Source: an uncultured Lachnospiraceae bacterium (GTDB lineage: Bacteria; Bacillota; Clostridia; Lachnospirales; Lachnospiraceae). Taken from it: a stretch of 64,000 nucleotides of DNA. Below the pieces are notes generated by a model. It had not been told where the DNA came from. It ran no database searches and was given only the letters and a program-made list of their open reading frames with translations. This document shows positions 8,890 through 14,572 of this stretch, piece by piece. Location: the NCBI GenBank assembly GCA_947625755.1, contig CANQPJ010000002.1, positions 1 through 64,000 of the forward strand. Direction: 5' to 3'. The position numbers and the translations under genes were made by a program. Within the stretch, counting starts at the first letter, position 1; every line of letters starts with the position of its first letter.

Positions 8890-9909
8890 TTATTTTAAAT
8901 CGGCATCCCGTTTCATTACTTTAAGAAGATATAAATACTTATTTGCAATGGTTTTGTCTTTATCTCTTCGCATAATTTCGCGAACCTTTTGATCCAGATA
9001 ATGAAACCTCATCAGAGCCATATTCCCGTATGAAGCCGGTGAATATGGAATTTTACACTCCGGTATTGTTACTATGATTGAATACAACTCCTCCATTTTT
9101 TCTTTGCTTAATTCGATGCCTAATGGGGAAAGCGCCTCCTTCCATAGTTCCTCGAAATCACTATCCTTATAGTTTTCCTCGTCAATTTCCTCATCCTCCA
9201 TGATATACCTGTTGTTTGATTCTACATTAAACTTAATTGCCACCACGGATTTTCCCTTCGTTACTGTTTCGTAATTATATTTGCAATCCGTTTTTTCATT
9301 GATTTCCTTGTGAACGTTTTTTAATACTCTTTGATTAAAGTATTTGAACTCTCCATAGAGTTCTTCTTTGTCACAATGCAGCATTTTTTTTAATTCAACC
9401 AGCGAAATTTTCCACTCCTTCCTGAAACGGTTATCCTCCAGATAAAGAAACATGACATATGAATACCTGCTTTTTAATTTTAATATGTTATGCAGACGGT
9501 ATTTGATATATCCTATTTCCTCAATATTGAAAATATATTTTCTTGCCGCATTCGTACAGGTCATCTCAACCGTCCAAATGCCGTTTTCATCCACTCGCAG
9601 GTGGGTTTTTTCAAATAATGCAATTTTGCTGTATCCTTTGGGTGAATCATCGGGAATGTTTATGTTTGTCATCAGGTTATCCATTCTCTTGTCCAGAACT
9701 TCAGCCCGTATTCTTTTTACCCCCAGCAGTTCTTCCAGCTCTCCTTTTTCAAAGCATACGGTTCTGTCTTCCGGATTTCTGCTGTTGATGCGGCTTAAGT
9801 ATACATCTAAAATCTTAAATTCTGCTAAAGAAAGTTCAGACAATTTCATCAAGGGATGACTTTTCTGTACCAGTAAATTGTTTTGTTTCTTCCCCGATCC
9901 GTTTATCAT
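8890..9909 (-). CDS. Rep_3 family replication initiator
   Basis: 339 residues. The N-terminal half (NNLLVQKSHPLMKLSELSLAEFKILDVYLSRIN, then the ELEELLGV helix) matches the paired winged-helix layout of Rep_3/RepB-type plasmid initiators, which bind iterons and open the origin for theta replication. The second winged helix is around LHNILKLKSRYSYVMFLYLEDNRFRKEWKISLVELKKML. A charged, acidic linker (EDEEIDEENYKDSDFEELW) leads to a helical C-terminal domain of unknown role. Six 22-bp direct repeats lie immediately upstream, which supports the call. AGGAG precedes the ATG. Its presence next to core genes points to an integrated plasmid-like element. Confidence 0.88.
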   Translation of the reverse strand: MINGSGKKQNNLLVQKSHPLMKLSELSLAEFKILDVYLSRINSRNPEDRTVCFEKGELEELLGVKRIRAEVLDKRMDNLMTNINIPDDSPKGYSKIALFEKTHLRVDENGIWTVEMTCTNAARKYIFNIEEIGYIKYRLHNILKLKSRYSYVMFLYLEDNRFRKEWKISLVELKKMLHCDKEELYGEFKYFNQRVLKNVHKEINEKTDCKYNYETVTKGKSVVAIKFNVESNNRYIMEDEEIDEENYKDSDFEELWKEALSPLGIELSKEKMEELYSIIVTIPECKIPYSPASYGNMALMRFHYLDQKVREIMRRDKDKTIANKYLYLLKVMKRDADLK

Positions 9910-9928
9910 TATCTATACTCCTTGGTGT

Positions 9929-10069
9929 GGATTTCATGGTCACCTTTGTTCTTTTTCGTGGATTGCGTGGTCACCTTTCGTGGATTTCATGGTCACTTTC
10001 ACTGGATTTTATGGTCACCTTCATCGGATTTCATAGTCACTCCTGTTGGATTTTGCAGTCACCTTTGAC
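9929..10069. repeat. 22-bp iteron array (six copies) of the replication origin
   Basis: Plus-strand units GGATTTCATGGTCACCTTT start at 9929, 9960, 9982, 10004, 10026 and 10048. The last four intervals are exactly 22 bp and the first is 31. Spacing of two helical turns next to a Rep_3 gene is the standard layout of initiator-binding iterons, so this is a probable oriV. Confidence 0.88.
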
Positions 10070-10110
10070 TTGAAACAGCTCTGTTAAATAAGGGCATTGC
10101 CAACCTCCGT

Positions 10111-10170
10111 AATCAAGAGAATAATCAAGTAAGTAATCAGGTATATAATCAGGCTATCAATCAAGAAAGG
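10111..10170. repeat. 12-bp direct repeats (five copies), second origin repeat set
   Basis: AATCA(A/G)G units start at 10111, 10123, 10135, 10147 and 10159, an exact 12-bp period. They sit about 40 bp from the 22-bp iterons in AT-rich sequence. They could be a second protein-binding array or the DNA-unwinding region; no DnaA box was clearly recognised. Confidence 0.75.
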
Positions 10171-10206
10171 CAGTTTTCAGCCATCACCCACATCTTTCCT
10201 GTTTTC

Positions 10207-10242
10207 ATGATAATTTTATGAAATCACCACATCCACCACCTT
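10207..10242 (-). promoter_or_regulatory. Promoter with shared 21-bp element motif (copy C), rep region
   Basis: Minus-strand AGGTGGTGGATGTGGTGATT over the -35 (TGGATG), 17 bp, TATCAT. Transcripts would cross both repeat arrays before reaching rep, about 290 nt downstream. A 10-codon ORF (MWVMAENCLS) with AGGAAAG in front opens shortly after; it may be a leader peptide or chance. Confidence 0.5.
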
Positions 10243-10262
10243 GCATCAGGTTTTTATTACAT

Positions 10263-10291
10263 AAAAAAAACACAGCTTATTACGGTGTTTT
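10263..10291 (-). terminator. Probable terminator after the 112-residue gene region
   Basis: On the minus strand AAAACAC pairs with GTGTTTT and is followed by a run of eight T. The stem is short, so strength is uncertain. Confidence 0.5.
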
Positions 10292-10525
10292 CATATATGC
10301 AATCCTGAATGTATAAACAGATATGCGACACCCACTGTGATGATAAGGAAAAGATCAATTATTCTTTTTTTACTTCCATGCGACTTATTTTCCTTTTTCT
10401 TAAAGCCATGCATTTACTTTTATTCCAAAAATTCTATTGCTTATAATTGCCGGTTCTTCAAATAATCCCTCATGAAAGACATCTTCGTATTCCTCCTACT
10501 GTAAATTTTTCTATGGTAAGCCTTT
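10292..10525. other. Gene-free stretch with a possible gene remnant
   Basis: No intact gene. On the minus strand AGGAGG is followed by a 13-codon ORF (MSFMRDYLKNRQL). In another frame a start-less 31-codon run (EEYEDVFHEGLFEEPAIISNRIFGIKVNAWL) looks protein-like. These may be the remains of a small gene downstream of the 112-residue protein. Confidence 0.3.
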
Positions 10526-10864
10526 CTACACAACCTCAAATTTTTGCCTCTTTGCTCGCTCAAGCATTCTGTCATAATCGCTCATTTTGGGCTGAAGAAA
10601 ACACTTATCGTGTTTTTCAATATAATCAAGTATATTATCTACCTGAAAATTCCAGAGCTTTTGTTCATGAAAGCCGGATTTGAAATTACCATTATTATAT
10701 TGAATCCCCCTGTAATTCTCATGAAGAACCTTATAGATTTTTCCATTCCGATGCAGAATCCTCCAATTTGATTTCGCGGAATTAATATAAATTACTCCGG
10801 CACCAAATCTGCACTTTAATCCTCTTGCTTCACATTTTTTCCCAAAGTTGTGTTCATTTAACAT
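10526..10864 (-). CDS. Hypothetical protein, 112 residues
   Basis: Start chosen at MLNEHNFG because GAGGAGTGATTAAA lies directly upstream; the longer ORF start has no ribosome site. The protein is basic, rich in Asn, Lys, Tyr and Trp (INSAKSNWRILHRNGKIYKVLHENYRG), and has a C-terminal helix (MLERAKRQKFEVV). Family not recognised. The basic, compact composition would suit a small DNA- or RNA-binding protein, but that is inference. It has its own copy D promoter and sits between the DUF2442 gene and the origin. Confidence 0.55.
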   Translation of the reverse strand: MLNEHNFGKKCEARGLKCRFGAGVIYINSAKSNWRILHRNGKIYKVLHENYRGIQYNNGNFKSGFHEQKLWNFQVDNILDYIEKHDKCFLQPKMSDYDRMLERAKRQKFEVV

Positions 10865-10957
10865 TTTAATCACTCCTCTATAATTTTTTTGATTGCAGTA
10901 TACCTTGACTATGTTAAATTTTATCAAATCTGTATGCGAAAATTGTCATTTCCGTTT

Positions 10958-10993
10958 ATCCTATATATACAGAATCACCACATCTACTGCCTT
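10958..10993 (-). promoter_or_regulatory. Promoter with shared 21-bp element motif (copy D)
   Basis: Minus-strand AGGCAGTAGATGTGGTGATT over the -35 (TAGATG), 17 bp, TAGGAT. This is the most divergent of the four copies on the upstream side, while TGTGGTGATT is fully kept. Confidence 0.5.
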
Positions 10994-11084
10994 CACTTAA
11001 TTTTTCTCGTAATTTTTACTGTTTCGTCCGCAGTAATACCGCTTGTTATTGTTTTGCTAATGAATTTCTTTTTATTTTTACACC

Positions 11085-11114
11085 AAAAAAGGCATACCGC
11101 CGCAGCGATATGCC
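11085..11114 (-). terminator. Intrinsic terminator after DUF2442 gene
   Basis: On the minus strand GGCATATCGC...GGCGGTATGCC forms a GC-rich stem followed by six T, about 100 bp past the DUF2442 stop. Confidence 0.8.
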
Positions 11115-11214
11115 CCCATCTTCTAACATAAAAGAACGACAGATTTCTCTATTGTTCTCTGTTGCAAATATATGTTTACATCTACTCACTTTAATTTTTT
11201 ACCTTGCAAAGTTT

Positions 11215-11457
11215 TCAACCTAAACATGTACTTAATTCATACAACTCGTCCGGACATATATCCTGCCCATGTTTCCATTGAACCGTAATTCCATCTGTTT
11301 TGACAGTATTAAAATATTCCGGATCTTTTAATTCACCGTACCATTCTCCTTTAATGTATGGTTTTACGTCAAATATCCTTAATTCATTGTTTGTAAACAG
11401 AATTTCCAAAAGATAATCATCTTTTGCTTTTACTTTTACAGCAGTTGGTCTTATCAT
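11215..11457 (-). CDS. DUF2442 domain protein
   Basis: 80 residues. DUF2442 features are clear: VKAKDDYLLEILFTNNELRIFDVKPYIKGEWYGELKDPEYFNTVKTDGITVQWKHGQDICPDELYE, covering the whole length. Function is not established for the family. It follows a DUF4160 gene by 10 bp; the two families are commonly found as neighbours and have been suggested to form toxin-antitoxin-like pairs, which remains inference here. The order (DUF4160 first) and tight spacing imply one transcript. Confidence 0.85.
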   Translation of the reverse strand: MIRPTAVKVKAKDDYLLEILFTNNELRIFDVKPYIKGEWYGELKDPEYFNTVKTDGITVQWKHGQDICPDELYELSTCLG

Positions 11458-11467
11458 ACGATCACTC

Positions 11468-11734
11468 CTATCTGATTGGTTTGATTTTAAAATAGCGTTT
11501 TCCTGCTTTGAGAAGTTCCCAGTTCTTAATCAGTTCATCTTCATGGATTGCCATCCAGCCTTCAAGAATTTTTAACTGTTTATTTGGAAATCCTCCCTCC
11601 AAAATCAATCCATCAAGAGATATGACAATTTCACAGTCTCCATATATCGCATGGATATGTGGTTTATTATGTCGATTACCCCTTTCACTAAACATTCTTA
11701 CAATTATTCCGTAAAATCTACACAATTCCGGCAT
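11468..11734 (-). CDS. DUF4160 domain protein
   Basis: 88 residues, start taken at MPELCRFYGI because GAAAGGAGAACAAAAG precedes it; the ORF track start is 11 codons too long. The DUF4160 pattern is complete: ISxRxxF-type opening (ELCRFYGIIVRMF), then NKPHIHAIYGDCEIVISLDG, and the helix KQLKILEGWMAIHEDELIKNWELL. Conserved His-Ile-His is present. Function of the family is unproven. It forms a two-gene unit with DUF2442 downstream, as often seen on mobile elements. Confidence 0.87.
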   Translation of the reverse strand: MPELCRFYGIIVRMFSERGNRHNKPHIHAIYGDCEIVISLDGLILEGGFPNKQLKILEGWMAIHEDELIKNWELLKAGKRYFKIKPIR

Positions 11735-11776
11735 CTTTTGTTCTCCTTTCATTTTATCACAAGTCAATTAAAACGC

Positions 11777-11804
11777 AACAGGCTTTGTATTACACAAAGC
11801 CTGT
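11777..11804 (-). terminator. Hairpin in the leader of the DUF4160 gene
   Basis: On the minus strand ACAGGCTTTG...CAAAGCCTGT is a perfect 10-bp stem, extended by AACG/CGTT and followed by TTTTAATTG. It stands between DUF5688 and DUF4160, about 45-70 bp before the latter's start. It may end the upstream transcript or act as an attenuator. Confidence 0.6.
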
Positions 11805-11920
11805 CGTTCTCCTTTAATATTTAATTACAAAAAAACGGTGGATATAAAACCATTTTCCCTGCTGGTCTTTTTCTTTTGATATAAACACCTTCTTTCCGCA
11901 ATCAGGCAATTACCACCTGT

Positions 11921-12889
11921 TTAGATATAGAGCCTTTCCTTTTTTGCAATGCTTACCTCATTGTTTTTCCGGGAATAAAAATACACGCTCCCGGATAATC
12001 TTTCCGCCGCTTTGACATCGTTTTCATTAACGTGTTTTATCATTTCGGCTATTTGGTCAGCATTTATTCCTCTATTTACCGGAAGAACCAATAGTTCATA
12101 AATACTTGATGGTATGATATATAAATCCGAGTCCAACTTATCAGCCAGTTTTTTTAACACCTCATCTTTATATAACAGCGCATTCGATCCATAGGTTCTG
12201 CTGGCATTTGTGATTACATATAACGGCTCTATTTCTTTCGCCGGGATGCTTATGAGATCTTTTATCACCTCTTTGCATATATCTTCCTCGTTGTCAAACA
12301 TTGATTCCGCCTTCATCTTTGCCAGTGCCAGCACGATATTTTCAACGGTAAATGGTAATTGCTCTTTTACATTTCTGTATGCAGTTTTAAACAAATCTTC
12401 TTCCGTTATGTCAAGGTTTTGGATCATTGCGTTTGTAATGGTTGCTGAATACATCCCTACGGAATCTTTCATGATACAAATTCTGTATATTACGGATAGA
12501 TCCTCAAACTCCCGATGCGGAACACTCTCCAGCAGTTTTCTGTTTACCTCTGTGTTTACAAGTTGGAAAAAGATTTTATCGCTTTGCACCCGCAGACTGT
12601 GATTTACGTTTTTAAAACACTCTTCCGGATTTATTGATACTTTTTTAATACTGTCTACCGTTTCATCAAGAATAGATTTAAGATCACCTCTGGAACAGTA
12701 TTCCTTATATGTGTCATCAACATAGATTGTCGGTGATGCACAGCCTAATCCTTCAATGTTACAAATAATAAGAGCATCCTTTTCTACATTTACTTTCAAA
12801 ATTTTTTCTTCCTTGATTTCAATGTTTTCCCAGCCCTTATACTTTCTTAATTCTCTTTTCACATTTTCTTTAAAATCATTATAATTCAT
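11921..12889 (-). CDS. DUF5688 family protein
   Basis: 322 residues. It matches the DUF5688 pattern I know from Lachnospiraceae mobile elements: an N-terminal helix pair (MNYNDFKENVKRELRKYKGW), the SPTIYVDDTYKEYCSRGDLKSILDETVDSI block, then LLESVPHREFEDLSVIYRICIM with the conserved PHREFxDLxV, and an alpha/beta C-terminal part (ATITNAMIQNLDITEEDLFKTAYRNVKEQLPF; ITNASRTYGSNALLY). The function of the family is unknown. It is the third gene behind leader L3 and is separated from the preceding gene by a terminator-like hairpin placed just before its own AGGAGG. No membrane segment or catalytic motif is recognisable. Confidence 0.8.
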   Translation of the reverse strand: MNYNDFKENVKRELRKYKGWENIEIKEEKILKVNVEKDALIICNIEGLGCASPTIYVDDTYKEYCSRGDLKSILDETVDSIKKVSINPEECFKNVNHSLRVQSDKIFFQLVNTEVNRKLLESVPHREFEDLSVIYRICIMKDSVGMYSATITNAMIQNLDITEEDLFKTAYRNVKEQLPFTVENIVLALAKMKAESMFDNEEDICKEVIKDLISIPAKEIEPLYVITNASRTYGSNALLYKDEVLKKLADKLDSDLYIIPSSIYELLVLPVNRGINADQIAEMIKHVNENDVKAAERLSGSVYFYSRKNNEVSIAKKERLYI

Positions 12890-12907
12890 TCTAATTCCTC
12901 CTTCACG

Positions 12908-12943
12908 TAAAAAGGCGAAGGGATATATCTACCTTTCGCCTTT
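12908..12943 (-). terminator. Terminator-like hairpin just before DUF5688
   Basis: On the minus strand AAAGGCGAAAGG pairs with CCCTTCGCCTTT and is followed by a short T run. It overlaps the stop of the 137-residue gene and lies about 20 bp before the DUF5688 ribosome site, so read-through must be controlled for DUF5688 to be expressed. Confidence 0.7.
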
Positions 12944-13355
12944 AAATACTATTATTTTGTTTTTTCTGTTTCTCCGCTTCAAGCAGCGTAATGCATTCAA
13001 GGAACACATTTGTTGCATAGTCTTTTAGAAACCTGTTTCCTTCGTCTTCATTGGAAATCTCCATGATCCTTCTGTCAACGTCTTCGCAGATTTCCTTCCA
13101 GAATGCATCTTCTGTTTCAGGAGTGCTTATCGGAACTTTACCGCAATAATGATGTAAAAATTCTGCGGATTGTTTCATGCACAGGTATATATTTTTAAAA
13201 TCAAGATTCCTGTACCCGATATATGCCCTGAATAATGGATTTGTAAACTTACCTTCCAGTCCGTTTACGGTCTCGTTAAGCAGATCAAAATTTTTTTCTT
13301 TGATGCCTAAATACAGCCCATTAATTAAATTCCTGACCTGCTCAATAGACGTCAT
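12942..13355 (-). CDS. Hypothetical element protein, 137 residues
   Basis: Entirely soluble, mostly helical, acidic protein with Cys residues (IYLCMKQSAEFLHHYCGKVP) and a helical Glu/Lys-rich C-terminus (CITLLEAEKQKKQNNSI). Family not recognised. Its ATG overlaps the stop of the preceding 86-residue gene by four bases (ATGA), which implies translational coupling and a shared task. Located between that gene and DUF5688 in the unit driven by leader L3. Confidence 0.65.
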   Translation of the reverse strand: MTSIEQVRNLINGLYLGIKEKNFDLLNETVNGLEGKFTNPLFRAYIGYRNLDFKNIYLCMKQSAEFLHHYCGKVPISTPETEDAFWKEICEDVDRRIMEISNEDEGNRFLKDYATNVFLECITLLEAEKQKKQNNSI

Positions 13356-13612
13356 TCCACCTCCCTGAAACGTGAATCTACATATATTGTTGATTCTGTT
13401 TCAACGTAGGTCTGGCTGCCGAGCAGAACTCCTACAACCCTCGAAGTCCTGATCTGCCTTCCATCCGGCAATAAAAGCAGTGCCGGCTGATGAACTCTTG
13501 GAACCGTTATATAAGCCGTAATTTGTATTATTGGTTTCTCAATTCCACTCCGGCTTAACGACTTCATTCTTCCGATTACGAGTTCTTTTTTGTCAAACGC
13601 TGAATTTCCCAT
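13352..13612 (-). CDS. Hypothetical element protein, 86 residues
   Basis: First gene after leader L3, with AAAGGAGGTTGCATT before the ATG. Sequence is beta-rich: PIIQITAYITVPRVHQPALLLLPDGRQIRTSRVVGVLLGSQTYVETESTIYVDSRF. The layout (regular strands, a PDGRxIRTSxV turn) suggests a small beta-barrel, perhaps nucleic-acid binding, but no family was recognised. Overlaps the next gene by four bases. Confidence 0.65.
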   Translation of the reverse strand: MGNSAFDKKELVIGRMKSLSRSGIEKPIIQITAYITVPRVHQPALLLLPDGRQIRTSRVVGVLLGSQTYVETESTIYVDSRFREVE

Positions 13613-13640
13613 AATGCAACCTCCTTTCCATCCAGCATAT

Positions 13641-13665
13641 AAAAAAGACGCACTTTTAGCGCGCC
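13641..13665 (-). terminator. Second hairpin in the L3 leader, before the 86-residue gene
   Basis: Minus-strand GGCGCGC TAAAA GTGCGTC followed by six T: a compact terminator 25-30 bp before the start codon and about 25 bp after the L3 leader hairpin. Confidence 0.65.
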
Positions 13666-13687
13666 TTTCCTATAAAAATAAGTTATT

Positions 13688-13750
13688 AAAAAAAATAAGA
13701 CCAATAAAGCCATAAACATACACGAAATGCTGATGCCTCTATCAATCTCT
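13688..13750 (-). ncRNA. Conserved 5' leader hairpin L3 (63 nt)
   Basis: Starts 6 bp after the -10 box, so it is the 5' end of the transcript. AGATTGATAGAG pairs with CTTTATTGGTCT (12 bp including G-T pairs) and eight T follow. The 5' arm AGAGATTGATAGAGGC and the 3' arm GGTCTTATTTTTTT are shared with L1 (23.5 kb) and L2 (19.1 kb). Interpreted as a conditional terminator or short RNA. Confidence 0.65.
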
Positions 13751-13756
13751 GTTTAT

Positions 13757-13785
13757 ATCATATAATAAATATTGAAATTAGTCAA
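13757..13785 (-). promoter_or_regulatory. Promoter of leader L3
   Basis: Minus-strand TTGACT, 17 bp, TATGAT. The -35 overlaps the T tract of the PIN-gene terminator, so one transcript ends where the next begins. Confidence 0.8.
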
Positions 13786-13812
13786 TAAAAAGCGTATCTG
13801 TACGGATACGCC
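13785..13812 (-). terminator. Intrinsic terminator of the phd/PIN operon
   Basis: Minus-strand GCGTATC CGTACA GATACGC followed by TTTTTATT, starting 12 bp after the toxin stop. Confidence 0.85.
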
Positions 13813-13823
13813 TTTCTGTCATG

Positions 13824-14237
13824 CTATTTAATTTCTGCAACAAATTCCTCTGATGAGCAGACGGGAACTCTTGATTTTGAATAATCCTTTAAATTTCTGG
13901 TTATGATAAAATCCATTTCCGTCCTATCCGCTGTTTCAACCATTACGGCATCTTCGTAATCTGCCATATCGGATGTAATTGCTTTCCTGACATCCATTTC
14001 CGTTGTGTCCAAAATATCAAACAAGGAAAGTAAATTCATAATTATTTTTCTGGTTTCCTTGTCACTATGGGTACATCTGTGTGTAAGATAATATATATCT
14101 GTTACGGATTTTGCTGCAATATATCCTTCACATTGATGATTCGCTACGGCTAAAAAAATTTGTTCTGCACTGGAATTAAAGGGTTGTCTGCATTGCAATG
14201 CATCTATGATAATACAGGTATCCAATAATATCTTCAT
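13824..14237 (-). CDS. PIN-domain toxin (VapC-like)
   Basis: 137-residue PIN-domain protein, a probable RNase toxin. Acidic residues of the PIN site are visible: Asp6 in MKILLDTCIIIDAL, the acidic cluster DYEDAVMVETADR (about 93-105), and Asp109 before FIITRNLKDYSKS. PIN toxins are Mg-dependent endoribonucleases that cut tRNA or other RNAs. The ATG overlaps the antitoxin stop by four bases, as typical for co-translated toxin-antitoxin pairs. The pairing with a Phd-type rather than VapB-type antitoxin is a recognised hybrid arrangement. It probably stabilises the element; the RNA target cannot be told. Confidence 0.88.
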   Translation of the reverse strand: MKILLDTCIIIDALQCRQPFNSSAEQIFLAVANHQCEGYIAAKSVTDIYYLTHRCTHSDKETRKIIMNLLSLFDILDTTEMDVRKAITSDMADYEDAVMVETADRTEMDFIITRNLKDYSKSRVPVCSSEEFVAEIK

Positions 14238-14449
14238 ATATTACCCAGCCTTTCTTCTTTTGATTTTTCCAGTGTTATTTCGCTTGGAACCGAACCAAAT
14301 AGGGATTTTGCAATATCTACTCGGTTCTGAAAAGGATTTGTCAGTTTTGCAACAACTTTTCCATTTTTTGTTATAAACACATCTTCGGATTCTGCAAGCA
14401 ATAAATACTTACTTAAATTTTCTTTTAGTTCCGTTGCTGTTATAGACAT
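14234..14449 (-). CDS. Phd/YefM-family antitoxin
   Basis: 71 residues. The N-terminal DNA-binding fold is typical: MSITATELKENLSKYLLLAESEDVFITKNGKVVAKLTNP, followed by a flexible C-terminal tail (LFGSVPSEITLEKSKEERLGNI) expected to wrap and block the toxin. It precedes the PIN toxin gene with a four-base overlap. A perfect palindrome in its promoter is the likely autoregulatory operator. Confidence 0.9.
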   Translation of the reverse strand: MSITATELKENLSKYLLLAESEDVFITKNGKVVAKLTNPFQNRVDIAKSLFGSVPSEITLEKSKEERLGNI

Positions 14450-14484
14450 ATAAACACCTTCTTTCCGTTTGTCTTTATATATTT

Positions 14485-14513
14485 ATTATATTTCAATCGT
14501 ACGATTTTATCAA
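14485..14513 (-). promoter_or_regulatory. Promoter/operator of the toxin-antitoxin pair
   Basis: Minus-strand TTGATA, 17 bp, TATAAT. The spacer contains the perfect palindrome AATCGTACGATT (14495-14506), well placed for repression by the Phd-type antitoxin. A further GTACGAAAAC half-site lies just upstream. Confidence 0.75.
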
Positions 14514-14572
14514 TGTTTTCGTACTATTTTTTTAATAAAAAAGACATTCCGAAATAAAACACCATGAGCCGG

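Noticed and set aside
9929-10069. 22-bp repeats as CRISPR or as coding (ORF 9883..10068 +)
   Set aside because: Repeats are nearly contiguous without spacers and sit before a Rep_3 gene, so they are iterons; the plus-strand ORF is only a translation of the repeats.
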